64,000 nt of DNA from Eunapius fragilis (GCA_963681505.1 OY811984.1:4993878-5057877); one strand, 5' to 3'. Counted from the stretch's first letter, positions 23,701 through 36,435 are shown. The notes: generated from the letters alone by a model not told the origin. Numbers and translations: made by a program.

Positions 23701-26700
23701 ATTTTCACTGATGGAGACAGAGTCTCTATGAACCCTGAGTTTGGCCTCTTTCTCACCATGGTGGGTTCAAAGTTCATACAGTAGCGACCACACCCATGTG
23801 TCCTCTGCTCCCTACCTTTGCAGAATCCTGGATATGCTGGCCGCCAAGAGTTGCCTGAAAACCTGAAAATGAATTTCAGACCTATAGCCATGATGGTTCC
23901 TGACAGGAAGGTTAGACAGACGCCTGCCTTTCTCTCAGTATCTCACTCATATGCTTTGATTCCAGATCATCATTCGAGTGAAGCTAGCCAGCTGTGGTTT
24001 CCAAGACAACATTCCCCTTTCTGAGAAGTTCTTCACACTCTATAAACTCTGTGAGGACCAACTCTCCAAGCAGGTAGCCAAATATAGGTGTGGTGGTGTT
24101 ACAGTCAAGCTTCACACACGCACACGCACACACACACACATACACATGCACACCCACACATGCTCACACACACATGCACATACACACATGCACACACACA
24201 CATGCTCACACACACATGCACATACACACATGCACACACCTTAGGTACACTACGACTTTGGTCTGCGCAACATCTTGTCTGTGCTGCGTACCCTCGGGGC
24301 AGTGAAGAGGGCCAGTCCCCAGGATGCCGAGAAGACAATAGTGATGAGGGTACTAAGAGACATGAACCTCTCCAAACTGGTGGACGAAGATGAGCCGCTC
24401 TTCCTCAGCCTCATTGATGACCTCTTTCCTGGCATCCAGTTGGATAAAGGCAGCTACCCAGACCTGGATGCAGCCATTGATAACCAGGTGAAGGCAGCGG
24501 GTCTTGTCAACCATCCGTCATGGACGCTCAAGTTGATTCAGCTGTTTGAAACTCAACGTGTTCGTCACGGCTTCATGGCTCTTGGTCCAACTGGGACGGG
24601 CAAGACACAGTGCATTCATATCCTGATGAAGGCCATGACAGATACTGGCACGGCCCACCGAGAGATGAGGATGAACCCAAAGGCCATCACTGCTTCTGAG
24701 ATGTTTGGTCGACTTGATGTGGCCACCAATGACTGGACTGATGGAATTTTCTCCACACTGTGGAGGAGAACGCACAAGGTGAAGAAAGGGGAGCATATTT
24801 GGCTGGTGCTGGACGGACCAGTCGATGCCATCTGGATTGAGAACCTCAACAGTGTATTAGATGACAACAAAACGCTTACCCTGGCTAATGGTGACCGGAT
24901 ACCCATGTCACCAGACTGCAAAATAGTTTTCGAGCCTGACAATGTGGACAATGCATCTCCAGCTACTGTCTCCAGGAATGGAATGGTGTTCATGAGCTCC
25001 TCTGGCCTGGACTGGAAGCCAATCTGCCAAGGCTGGCTGAATTACATGCTGTCTCAGAAGAAGATCACTCACCAGGAATCAGAAGTTCTAATGAACCTGT
25101 TTGATGGCTCCTTTGTGGACGCATTCCGCTTCATAAAGACGAGCTGTGAACCCAAGATGAAGACATTGGAATGCAACTACATTGCTCAAGCCAACAACTT
25201 ACTGGAAGGACTCATTCCCACCAAGGAGGAAACAACATCCCTCTCTAATATGTTCCTGGAACGCCTCTACATATTTGCTCTGATGTGGAGCATTGGAGCC
25301 GTAATGGAGCTGGAGGACCGAGCAAAGTTGGAAACATGGCTTCGACAAAACAAGAAGTTAGACCTACCAGTCTGCAATGCAGACTCGGGGGACACCATGT
25401 TTGAGTATAAGGTTGATGAAAAGGGAGACTGGAAGCACTGGAAGGACCTTGTGGAGGAGTATGTGTACCCAAAGGACAGCATCCCACCATTTGCCTCCAT
25501 CCTGGTGCCCAACGTGGACAACGTAAGGATGGACTTCCTTATTAACACCATTGCCAAGCAAGGGAAGGGGGTGCTTCTAATTGGAGAGCAGGGCACGGCC
25601 AAGACGGTCATCATCCAGGGCTACATGGCCAAGTACAATGTTGAAGAGCACCTGAGCAAGTCGCTTAACTTCTCTTCAGCCACAGTTCCCGGCATGTTCC
25701 AGCGGTCCATCGAGAGCTACATTGACAAGCGTGTGGGTACCACCTATGGACCCCCAGCAGGAAAGAAGCTGACGGTCTTTGTTGATGACATAAACATGCC
25801 AAGGATCAACGAGTGGGGAGACCAGATCACCAATGAGATAGTTAGGCAGCTGATGCAGATGAAAGGGTTCTATAGTCTGGAAAAACCGGGAGAGTTCACC
25901 ACCATCCAGGATGTTCAGATGATGGGAGCCATGATCCATCCAGGAGGTGGGCGCAACGACATACCCCCAAGACTGAAGAGGCAGTTTACCATCTTCAATT
26001 GCACACTGCCATCAAACACTTCAGTCGACAAGATCTTTGGTTTGATTGGTCTGGGCTACTTCTGCAAGGATAGGGGGTTTGTTCCAGAGGTTATTGAGAT
26101 GGTTGAAAAGCTAGTGATTTGCACTCGCCTGATGTGGCAACAAACAAAAGTGAAAATGCTCCCGACTCCAGCCAAGTTCCACTACATCTTCAACCTCCGC
26201 GACCTGTCACGCATCTGGGAGGGCATCCTGCACGTGAACAGTGAGGTCATGACCAGCGCAAAGATGATGTTGGCTCTCTGGAAACACGAGGCAACAAGAG
26301 TGATTGCAGATCGCTTCACCAATGCAGAAGACAAGCTGTGGTTTGACAAGTGCCTTGGTCGTGTGGTAGAAGAGACCATCAGCCCTCAAGCACGAGAGAT
26401 GATGGAAGAAGAGCCATATTTTGTTGACTTCCTCAGGTAAGAGGATGCAAAATTCAATTAACAGGCTTAACTAACTGCTACCATAATTGCAGAGACCCAC
26501 CAGAACCAACAGGAGAAGAGCCTGAGGGATTTGAATTCGAAACCCCAAAAATCTATGAACATGTGAGCTAGTCAAACCCAGTGCATTATTTTTCATAATT
26601 ATGTTGTGTTCACTCAGATACCCACTTACCCTGAACTCAAAGAAAGGCTTCAAGGGTTCGTACAGCAGTACAATGAGACAGTTCGTGGTGCAGGAATGGA

Positions 26701-29700
26701 CCTTGTCTTCTTCAAAGACGCCATGGTCCATCTCATTAAAATATCTCGCATCATACGCACTGACAGGGGCAACGCCTTACTGGTTGGGGTAGGAGGGTCC
26801 GGCAAACAGAGCTTGACCAGACTGGCCTCCTTCATCGCAGGCTATAAGACATTCCAAATACAGCTCTCGCGGTCTTACAATGCCAATAACCTCATGGACG
26901 ACCTAAAGGTGCTTTACCGAACAGCAGGTCAGCAGGGGAAGGGAATAACCTTCCTATTCACGGACAACGAGATCAAAGATGAAGGATTTCTCGAGTACAT
27001 CAACAACGTCCTCTCCTCTGGAGAGGTCTCAAACCTGTTTGCAAGAGATGAAATTGATGAGATCAATGGTGATCTCCTCAGCGTGATGAAAAAAGAGTTC
27101 CCACGCAGACCACCAACCTCAGAAAACCTCTACGCATACTTCCTGTCCAGAGCCCGGCAGAACCTCCACGTGGTGCTCTGCTTCTCTCCGGTGAGTACAC
27201 ACTTCTTGCACTATGATCTCATCTTGACATAGCCCTTTTTTTATCTAAACAGATTGGTGAGAAGTTTCGAAGTCGTTCTCTCAAGTTCCCGGGACTGTTC
27301 AGCGGTTGCACCATGGATTGGTTCACACGTTGGCCCAAGGATGCCCTGATTGCAGTGGCACAGCACTTCATCGCCTCGTTTGAGGTGACCTGTACCCCAG
27401 AGGTGAAGGACCAGATGGTACAAACTATGGGCATTGTGCAGGATGCCGTCTCAGAATCCTGCATCAGCTACTTTGAGCGGTTCAGACGTTCGACTCATGT
27501 GACCCCAAAGTCTTACCTCTCCTTCCTGACAGGATACAAAAACATCTATAAGGAGAGGAAGAAGCTCCTTGGTGAGCAGGCTGACCGCATGAACACAGGT
27601 CTCAACAAGCTGCTTGAGGCCAGTGAGTCAGTGGCACAGCTCTCGAAGGAGCTGGAGGTGAAAGAGAAGGAGCTGGCCATCGCATCCAAGGAAGCAGAGA
27701 AGGTGCTTGTGGAGGTGACAGAGAAGGCTACGGCTGCAGAGAAGGTCAAGGCTGAGGTGCAGAAGGTCAAGGACAAGGCACAGGCAGTGGCCGACGTCAT
27801 ATCCGCCGACAAGGCTGTGGCCGAAGGGAAGCTGGAGGCGGCAAAGCCAGCCCTCAAGGAGGCAGAGGATGCACTGCAGACCATCAAACCTGCGGACATT
27901 GCTACTGTGCGCAAGCTGGGGAAGCCCCCACACCTCATCATGAGGATCATGGACTGCGTGCTGCTGCTCCTGAGACGTAAAGTGGATGCGCTGGCTATGG
28001 ATCCTGAGCGCCCAGGGCCTAAACCTTCCTGGGGAGAGTCCCTAAAGCTGATGAGTCAAACTGGTTTTCTGCAGTCCCTCCAGACCTTTCCCAAAGACAC
28101 TATCAATGAAGAGACTGTAGAACTATTAGCTCCTTACTTTAACATGGAAGACTACAACCTGGAAGCTGCAAAGAAACAAAGTGCCAACGTGGCTGGACTT
28201 TGCTCCTGGACAAGGGCAATGGCGTCATTCTTTGCAGTGAACAAGGAGGTGCTTCCCCTGAAGGCCAACCTGGCCAAGCAGGAGGTGCGCTTTGGTAAGG
28301 CCCAGGCAGAGCTGGCCGAGGCCAATGCTGCCTTAGAGGCCAAGGAGCGTGAAGTGGCTGTGGTGAGAGCCATGTATGAGGAGGCCATGAGGAAGAAGCA
28401 GATACTCATAGACGATGCAGAGTCCTGTCGCAGAAAGATGAAGGCGGCTTCTGCTCTGATTCAAGGTCTGGGAGGAGAGAAGGTTCGCTGGACTCAGCAG
28501 AGCAAAGAGTTTGAGGCACAAACCTCCAGGTATATAGAAGTGGATATTGTACCATGTGTGCATTTGGTATTAACAACTTCCATTATCCTTTGTGTTTGTA
28601 TTCCAGATTGGTTGGAGATGTCCTGCTAGCTTCTGGCTTTCTATCCTACTGTGGTCCGTTTAATCAGGAGTTCAGAGGGCAGCTGTTGGATGGATGGAAG
28701 AAGGAACTGAAGAACCGCAAGATACCCGTGTCGGACAACATGAACCTCATTGACATGCTGACAGATTCTGTCACGATTGCTGAGTGGAACCTCCAGGGTC
28801 TTCCCAACGATGAGCTCTCAGTCCAGAACGGCATCATTGTGACAAAGGCAACACGCTACCCACTACTGATTGACCCCCAGGGCCAAGGCAAGCTCTGGAT
28901 CAAGAAGAAGGAGGCCTCGAGGGAACTGAAGGTCACAACTCTGAACAACAAGTACTTCCGTAACACACTGGAGGACAGTCTGTCCTTGGGCTACCCACTA
29001 CTCATAGAGGACGTTGAGCAGGAGTTGGACCCTGCTTTGGATAACGTGTTGGACAAGAATTTTATCAAGGCTGGTACATCCTTTAAGGTATGTGTAACGT
29101 TGTGGTTTGTAAGTAATTCTATCAATGGCATTATCTCAACTCCCAGGTCAAGGTTGGAGACAAAGAAGTGGACGTGATGACTGGGTTTATGTTGTATGTC
29201 ACCACCAAGCTACCCAACCCTTCCTACACACCTGAGGTGACTACTAATATCCCTTCTTGCTTTTATGTTTCATGGCCACTCCAACATTCTCCTCTTAATA
29301 TCTCTAATCTGTCTTAAATTCCCTTATGTCTTTTACGATACAACTTAGTAACCCTCTTTGAACTTCCTTATGCTTAATAAACCACATTACACCTCATCCG
29401 TCCAGTTACTTCCCCCCCTTTGTTTCAACTTACCTCTCTCATATCGTTCACCAGGTGTATGCACGTACTTCCGTGATTGACTTCACCGTGACCATCAGAG
29501 GTCTGGAGGACCAGCTACTTGGACGTGTCATCCTCACAGAGAAGCAGGAGCTGGAATCAGAGAGGGTGAAACTGATGGAGCAGGTGACTGCAGACAAGAG
29601 GAAGATGAAGGATCTGGAGGACAACCTGCTGTACAGACTCACCAGCACCAAGGGGTCTCTGGTGGATGACGAGTCACTCATTCAGGTGCTGCAGACCACC

Positions 29701-30234
29701 AAGACCACTTCAGAAGAGGTCACCAAGAAGCTGACTGTGGCTGCAGAGACAGAGAAGAGCATCACTGGGGCCAGAGAAGAGTACAGACCTGTGGCCACAC
29801 GCGGTTCAGTGCTGTACTTCTTGATCGTTGAGATGTCTGTAGTCAACATCATGTACCAGACCTCACTCCAGCAGTTCCTGGTCATCTTTGACCTCTCCAT
29901 GTCCCGTTCGGCCAAATCTCCCGTCACTGTCAAGCGTATCGCCAACATCATCGAGTTCCTGACATACGAGGCTTTCAAGTATAGCATCCGAGGACTGTAT
30001 GAGGAGCACAAGTTTCTCTTCACCCTCCTCCTGACCCTCAAGATTGAGAGGCAGAAGGGGAACGTCAAACACCACGAGTTCCAGACCCTGATCAAGGGAG
30101 GGGCTGCCTTGGATCTTAAGGCGGTCCAGCCAAAGCCTGCCAAGTGGATCACAGACGTCACCTGGCTGAACCTGGTGGAGCTAAGCAAGCTACCTCAGTT
30201 CACAGAAATCTTAAATCAGGCATGTTGAGCACAT

Positions 30235-30294
<60 letters not shown>

Positions 30295-33252
30295 CATACA
30301 CACCTATACACACTCTTGCAACCATGTCATTGAAAATCTACCCTCCCATTGTGCCATACAGATCACACGCAATGACAAGGCTTGGAAGGTGTGGTTTGAT
30401 GCAGAGGCACCAGAGGAGACTCCCATACCAGACGGGTACTCAACGCTGGACACATATAGAAAGCTGCTACTGATAAGGTAACTGCCTCACATAATAGTTC
30501 TACAGCACTTAGCAATAACTGGATGTGGTTCAGGTCCTGGTGCCCAGACCGTACCGCAGCCCAAGCACGTAAGTACATTGCTGAAGCCATGGGAGCGAAG
30601 TTTGCCGAGGGAGTGATCCTGGACATGGAGAAGGTGTGGGAGGAGTCCAATCCTCGTGTCCCCATGGTTTGCTTCCTGTCCATGGGATCTGACCCTACCA
30701 ATGCCATTGACAACTTGTCCAGAAAGAAGGAGCTAAGTAAGTTATCAAGTGTTGGCAGTGTGTGTGTTGACCAGATGGTGTTCTCTGTGTTCACAGCATA
30801 TGATGCCGTGTCTATGGGCCAGGGACAGGAGGTACATGCAAGAAGGTTCCTCCAACAGCACCAGAGCCAGGTAAGCCACCAGACTATTTGATGCACGAGA
30901 AGCTACCATTTCCTATCCCTTTCTCTCCCTCTCTTTTACCTCTTCCCTTTCTCTCCTTCTCTTTCCCCTCTTCCCTTTCTCTCCCTCTCTTTCACCTCTT
31001 CCCTTTCTCTCCCTCTCTTTCCCTTCTTCCCTTTCTCTCCCTCTCTTTCCCCTCTTCCCTTTCTCTCCCTCTCTTTCCCCTCTTCCCTTTCTCTCCCTCT
31101 CTTTCCCCTCTTCCCCCTCTTCCTCAGGGAGGATGGGTGCTGCTACAGAACACACACCTATGTCTGGACTTCCTCGATGAGGTGCTCCAGTCTGTGCTGG
31201 ATACACCAAACGTCAACCCGACCTTCCGCCTGTGGCTGACGACAGAGGGCCACCCCAAATATCCCATCAACCTGCTCCAGGCCTCCATCAAGTACACCTT
31301 TGAGCCCCCTCAGGGAGTGAAGGCTGGTCTGAAGAGGACCTACACCAACACATCTCAGGAGCAGCTGGACTACTCCAACCTACCCCAGTGGAAGCCATTG
31401 CTGTACTGCATAGCCTTCCTGCACACCACTGTTCAGGAGAGGCGTAAGTTTGGTCCTCTGGGCTGGAACATACCCTATGAGTACAACCAGGGAGATTATA
31501 ACGCAAGCACACAGTATGTGATGAACATGCTGGATGCATTGGATCTGAAAAAGGTATGTATGTATGTATGTATGTATGTATGTATGTATGTATGTATGTA
31601 TGTATGTATGTATGTATGTGTGTGTGTGTATGTATGTATGTATGTATGTATGTGTGTGTATGCACATGTGTGAACATTAAATATGTGCATATGTGTGTAT
31701 GCATATGTCAGTGCACATGTTGGTTATGTGTGTATTGCATTCACCTCCTTTCACTAGGGAATATCCTGGGGAGCAACACAGTATATGATTGGAGAGATTC
31801 AATATGGAGGAAGGGTCACAGATGACTATGATAAGAGGCTCCTCAACACATACGCACGGGTATGTTGCATCACCAGTCTCTGCATAACACTTTACTCCTC
31901 CTTTTGGACCAGCTGTGGTTCAATGATGGGATCTTCAAGAACACCTTTGCGTTCTATAAAGGCTACGGGCTACCCGTGTTCAAAACAGTGAAGGACTACA
32001 TGGACTACATTGAATCTCTGCCTCTCGTGGACACACCAGAGATATTTGGCCTCCACATCAATGCAGACATCATGTGAGCATCACATGATGTCTGCACACC
32101 AATCACATGCTGATTTTTTCCCCCTGCCTGTACAGTTACCAAAGCAACACTGCCAAGGCCTGCCTAGATACCATGCTTTCTATCCAGCCAAAGGAGAGTG
32201 CAGCTGGGAGTGGGGAAACCAGAGAGAGTGTTGTAAGCAAGCAGGCTGCCGAGATGCTTGCTAAGCTCCCTCCAAACTACCTTCCCCACGAGGTAAGCAG
32301 TGTTCAAGCTTCACATGTACCCAAGATGACCATGTAACGTGCGATCTTGAACTTGGGGTTTAGGTAAAAGAGAGGCTTAAGAAGATGGGCAATATTGCCC
32401 CAATGAACATCTTCCTGAAGCAAGAGATTGATCGCATGCAGAGGGTCATCACTTTGGTGCGCAACACACTTCAGGACCTCCAGCTAGCCATTGAAGGCAC
32501 CATAATCATGAGCGAGGTGAGAACAAAGGCCCTCTTCAGAAAGAGTTCAGTAGACACTCCATCATAACCAATGCAACCTGTCTATCCCCTCTTCAGAATC
32601 TCAGGGATGCCCTTGACTGCATCTATGATGCCAAGGTGCCTAAACTGTGGGGCAAGGTAGCCACTTGTACAACATGTACTGGGCATTTTATAAGCTGACC
32701 TCTGTGCTGCAGATCTCCTGGGATTCAAGCACCATTGGTTTCTGGTACACAGACTTACTTGAGAGAGATTTACAGTTCAGGACATGGATATTCAACGGTC
32801 GTCCTAATGTATTCTGGATGACCGGCTTCTTTAACCCCCAAGGTTTCATCACGGCCATGAGACAGGAGGTGACCAGGGCACACAAGGGCTGGGCACTGGA
32901 TGGTGTCGTGGTGTTCAATGAGGTCACAAAGATGTCCAAAGACGAGGTGACCGCACCTCCACCAGAGGGCGTGTACATACATGGCCTGTACTTGGACGGA
33001 GCAGGATGGGACAGGCGCAATGCTAAGCTGTGCGATGCCACCCCAAAAGTCCTGTTCACGATGATACCAGTGATACACATATATGCCATTAACAGCAAGG
33101 ATCCCCGAGACCCTAAGCTATACTTGTGCCCCGTCTACAAAAAACCCCGCCGGACAGACCTCACCTACATCACCGCACTCCTGCTTAAGACTGTCCAGAG
33201 CCCAGACTACTGGATCCTGCGCGGGGTTGCCTTGCTAGGTGACACTAAATAA
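14792..33252 (+). CDS. DNAH5: Axonemal outer-arm dynein heavy chain, DNAH5/DNAH8 type (complete)
   Basis: Motor subunit of the outer dynein arm of cilia and flagella. I assemble 41 exons, 13,845 nt, 4614 residues (human DNAH5 is about 4620): 14792-14920, 15009-15137, 15200-15278, 15346-15830, 16022-16198, 16259-16372, 16437-16783, 16844-17051, 17113-17198, 17293-17821, 18101-18418, 18481-19438, 19631-19866, 19918-20022, 20082-20195, 20423-20965, 21035-21234, 21290-21443, 21511-21882, 22706-22867, 22920-23144, 23221-23760, 23824-23910, 23966-24073, 24245-26436, 26493-26562, 26618-27190, 27253-28529, 28607-29087, 29147-29236, 29455-30219, 30362-30477, 30534-30736, 30797-30870, 31128-31553, 31758-31859, 31913-32073, 32136-32292, 32364-32516, 32597-32656, 32713-33252. 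N-terminal tail and linker occupy about 1-1900. P-loops: AAA1 GPAGTGKT (about 1967), AAA2 GPTGTGKT (about 2249), AAA3 GEQGTAKT (about 2581), AAA4 GVGGSGKQ (about 2947). The stalk and microtubule-binding tip follow (about 3180-3500), then AAA5, AAA6 and a C-terminus ending [12 protein letters not shown]. Intron 31 has a GC donor. The start is the first ATG in good context (ACCATGG). Choice between DNAH5 and DNAH8 is not resolved; pre-duplication orthologue likely. Confidence 0.96.
21871..22071 (+). repeat. 26-bp minisatellite that multiplies the exon 19 splice donor
   Basis: Seven full 26-bp units and one partial start inside the last 12 nt of dynein exon 19 (GAGACCATAGAG) and run on with the first 14 nt of the intron (GTAGGCACCATGCC). 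Unit starts: 21871, 21897, 21923, 21949, 21975, 22001, 22027, 22053. Each unit except the fourth (AG|AT) preserves a GTAGGC donor-like site. The true donor by protein homology is the first, at 21883. Confidence 0.95.
22072..22705 (+). other. Rest of dynein intron 19
   Basis: AT-rich, no recognisable element apart from a G-rich run near 22097-22125. Confidence 0.6.
24113..24240. repeat. CA-rich tandem repeat in dynein intron 24
   Basis: CACACATGCACATACACACA-type units fill the intron up to four bases before the CTTAG acceptor. Confidence 0.85.
30220..30361 (+). other. GC-AG intron of the dynein gene, with (CA)n
   Basis: The exon ends AATCAG and the intron begins GCATGT; no GT near this point keeps frame with the next exon (ITRNDKAWK). 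The body contains a CA run at about 30239-30292 and the intron ends CCATACAG. Confidence 0.85.
30913..31127 (+). repeat. Polypyrimidine minisatellite forming the 3' end of dynein intron 34
   Basis: About eight copies of a CTCTTTCCCCTCTTCCCTTT-containing unit of about 26 bp lead directly into the CTCAG acceptor at 31127. The purine strand is pure A/G over about 200 bp. Confidence 0.9.
31554..31660 (+). repeat. (TATG)n microsatellite starting at a splice donor
   Basis: The repeat begins with the GTATGT donor of dynein intron 35 and extends as GTAT units with a short TG interruption. Confidence 0.93.
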
Positions 33253-33363
33253 GGTTCATTACACTATATATCCATAATAGACGTTAAAGTGAAGTGTATT
33301 TGTTGATGCATTAATAGTGTACACTTTAGCGGCAAAAACGGTGAAGCTTATATAAGACAAATA
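33253..33363. other. Convergent 3' intergenic spacer
   Basis: Only 111 bp separate the dynein stop (33250-33252) from the COX15 stop (33364-33366) on the opposite strand. The two 3' UTRs must be very short or overlap. No clear AATAAA for either gene was seen in the spacer itself. Confidence 0.8.
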
Positions 33364-35113
33364 CTATAGTTTGGGCAGTTTTTTCCTAAGCTCATGCATC
33401 AACCATATTGCACAACTGAGCAGTACCACAGATGATGACTGGTGTGCTGATGCAAGTGACACCGGAACATGGCAAAGAAGCGTTGAGATGCCCAATCCCA
33501 CCTGTGAGAACAATCAATCCCCCATGAAGGCACACAACTTTATTATAAATCCTAACCTGGACAAAAGCCATGGCTGTCACACAACTAAGGGCAAGGCGGG
33601 CTCTATGGGTCAGTGCCACACCCCTCGCCAGGGCCCAGGTACCAACAATGAACGCTAGAGTCGTGGTACCCTGTAATGGAAATAAAACGTTGAGGACTTT
33701 TAACAGAGAAAGGTTGCAATTGTAGGCACGTAAAATGGTGTGAAGAGAGATATTACTATATGTAGCACATGATATCGCTCAATAAGATGGGGGGTATCAT
33801 GGACAAGTAGACAGAAAATGTAAACTCACAAGCAGACGATGTTGAAACTGTACAGTGGTAGGATTGCTGAAGAAGTTTTTGATTTTTGGAGACATGGCCA
33901 AGATGTCTTCAGGTATCCACCTGCCAGCCATCTTTGGAAATGAGTTATACACCAGACCAGCATCTAGGCCTGCTACAAATGCTCCTGTGTTTTGAAAAAG
34001 TAAATATATACATATATATATATATATATATATGCATTCCTAAGTACCTGATAGGGCTGTTACAAACACCATGGCAACAGTTCCATGAGCAAGGCCTCTC
34101 AACCTCTTCAAGCCAGGGCTTGCAGTCTTGAAACGGTTTGGTGGGGGTGGGGGATAGAGGAGGGATGGAGAAATGCACATACCTGGAGTGTTGGAGCTGA
34201 CAGAAGCCCAAGTGTGGTGTAAAGCATGGAGGAATAGATCACCAGTGCTGTTCCCAGATGTGCTGCCAAACGGTACTGACTGACACGGGGGATGTCTTTT
34301 GACTCAGTGATGTCCTTAAGGCCACTCTTCACCATATACCAGCCCAGGGCCCCCTATAACAAACTATTCATCAATACGCGTAACTGGTACATGGCCACAC
34401 GAGGATAGCCTACCTGGAAACCAATCAGCACTGCGTAGACACCAACGCGCGCCTTCAAAGGCTTAGAAAACCAGCCCTTTGCCCAGAAAAATGCAGCTGG
34501 CAGCAGGAATACCATTCCTGTTGCCCTACCCCACATTCGGTGCACATACTCCATGTAGAAAATGCGCTTGAATTCGTCCAAGCTCATGGAGTGATTCACG
34601 CTGCGAGTTAACTGCTGTTACGTAACTGCCTTTCTCGAAGGGATTTACACGCACTATTTGAACTGCGGAGATAGCTTATATTTATCAAACTCATCTTCCC
34701 ACTCTTTTTGAGTGCGAGGAGGTTTTATTCCTTTAACGAGGTCCCACCGCACAATACTCAGTCCAGACTCGGTCAATCTAGTGATGCCACCTATATATAT
34801 ATGTAATAGTTCAGGGAATACCATATCTAAAACCAGAGGCAGGTCTTACCAATGACCACGGCCCCAGCTACCATCCCACTGCAACCCAGCAGCCAGTATC
34901 CAACAACTTTGCGCGCCTTATCGCTAACTTCAGTTGTGTGCCATCTCCTTAAGGCTGCCGTCTGCTTCTGCGCAAAGTTCGAAACGTGCAGGACTGGAGA
35001 AACCTTCAGCAAGAAGTACAAAATGGTAAACAGCCTTCCCCACCCAATATAAGTCAAACCCTGGCCCGAAAAGCGCGGAAAACGCCACCAGCTGCTGTTC
35101 TCAATGCGGCCAT
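33364..35113 (-). CDS. COX15: Heme A synthase COX15 (complete)
   Basis: Mitochondrial inner-membrane enzyme that oxidises the heme O methyl group to make heme A for cytochrome c oxidase. Nine exons: 35060-35113, 34850-35003, 34655-34790, 34414-34600, 34183-34353, 34048-34126, 33830-33984, 33557-33670, 33364-33501; 1188 nt, 395 residues (human about 410). The N-terminus [18 protein letters not shown] is Arg/Ala-rich without acids, as expected for a mitochondrial presequence. Family signatures: [29 protein letters not shown] with a heme-ligand His, [33 protein letters not shown], a further conserved His in QFQHR, and SAHQSS near the C-terminus. The first intron (35004-35059) is only 56 bp with a GTTTGA donor and is my least certain junction. 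It is needed because the downstream frame has no ATG. The stop is TAG. Confidence 0.94.
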
Positions 35114-35245
35114 GTGAGATTCCTCGTATCCAGACCTGCGATAACACATAAATACCATACTAGTACTGCGAACATCACACATACAACTGCGATTAAAAAA
35201 AAAAAGTTCTATAGGCGCACACATAATCTATTTTTTTTTTGTTGT
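35114..35245 (-). promoter_or_regulatory. Spacer between CARMIL stop and COX15 start
   Basis: 132 bp hold both the CARMIL 3' end and the COX15 5' region, both genes being on the minus strand. Poly-A/T tracts at about 35195-35206 and 35231-35240 are the only visible features; no AATAAA or TATA box was recognised. No promoter element is claimed. Confidence 0.4.
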
Positions 35246-36398
35246 TCAATGCTCCGATGGAGTGCTAGGTACAGCCTCTGTGCCCTTCTCAATTACTGGT
35301 GGTGCCTCCTTGTGTTCAGCATCTGTTGAGCTAATCTTGTTAAGTGAGTCTGCCAACTCAGATGGCACTTTAGGCACTGCAGTACTCTCTTTCTTTGCTT
35401 CTTCTTCTTGTGCTGTAGCATTGCCCTGCACTGCAATTTTTGAGGCTGCTTCTACAACAGTGCCATCGCTAATCTTATCAGTTTGTTTACTGGGCTCCAA
35501 GGTCTCCTGTGACTTCTGTTCACCGGCATTCTCGTCCTGGTTCTTGTCACGTGACTTCGGTTTAGGTTTCAGCTTTGGTGTTATGGTTTGGGGTGCTGCC
35601 TCACCGTTGGCTGGTGCTGACAGTGGTGCTGCTTCATCAGGTTTCTGTAAGAATTTTGAAGACAACAAACAGAATTAAAAATAGGATGTAAAATTAAAAA
35701 AAATAAAAACCTGGCAGAGCCTCCCCGAATTTTGAAGACAACAAACAGAATTAAAAATAGGATGTAAAAATTAAAAAAATTAAAACCTGGCAGAGTCTCC
35801 CCTATTACCTTAAGGGTGGTTTGCCTTCCCTTCTTTAAGACATTAGACAGCTCTGCCACGATGTTAGGAGCTGGCCCTGATGTCATTCGATGAAAGGAAA
35901 CATCCTTCGCAGACTCTGGATTGGTCGAGCTCAATTGGGAGGTGGTGGTAGTATCTTTTGCTGCCTCGGGTTCACTCTGGGTGCAGAAATTAATTCTAAT
36001 GATTTGGTGGTGGGTGGCATACTAACAATACCCTTACAGTGCTGTGATGAGGCTTTTCTTTCACTGGTGGTGGAACCTTGTGTACTGCTTCTGGGGACTT
36101 TGTGCTTACAGCTTCAGCAACCTGTGTTGCCACTGCCGCTGGCTGCACAGGGTTTGAAGCTGCGTCCTCTTTACCCACCACCTCGGCAGATTTTCTTGCT
36201 CCGTCTGTCGCATCAGAGACCTTAGGGGGAGGAGCCGCTGCATCTCCTGCCAGTTGTGAGGGAACACCTTCGGTGCCAGTTGGAGGCTTCTTAGTATCTG
36301 GAAGTGCAGAGTCTGCGACTTCAGTCACTTTCACATTATTTGGCTCTGCTGCATTTGGTGTCACCGAGGGCTGTGAAGGGTTCAGGGTCAGAACATCA

Positions 36399-36435
<37 letters not shown>

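Noticed and set aside
30888..31209. Acidic/basic repeat protein opposite the dynein gene
   Set aside because: Antisense translation of the polypyrimidine minisatellite in intron 34.
35244..36225. Plus-strand open frames rich in Ser/Ala and Leu opposite the CARMIL tail
   Set aside because: They are antisense to CARMIL exons 29-31, whose frame, splice sites and total length agree.
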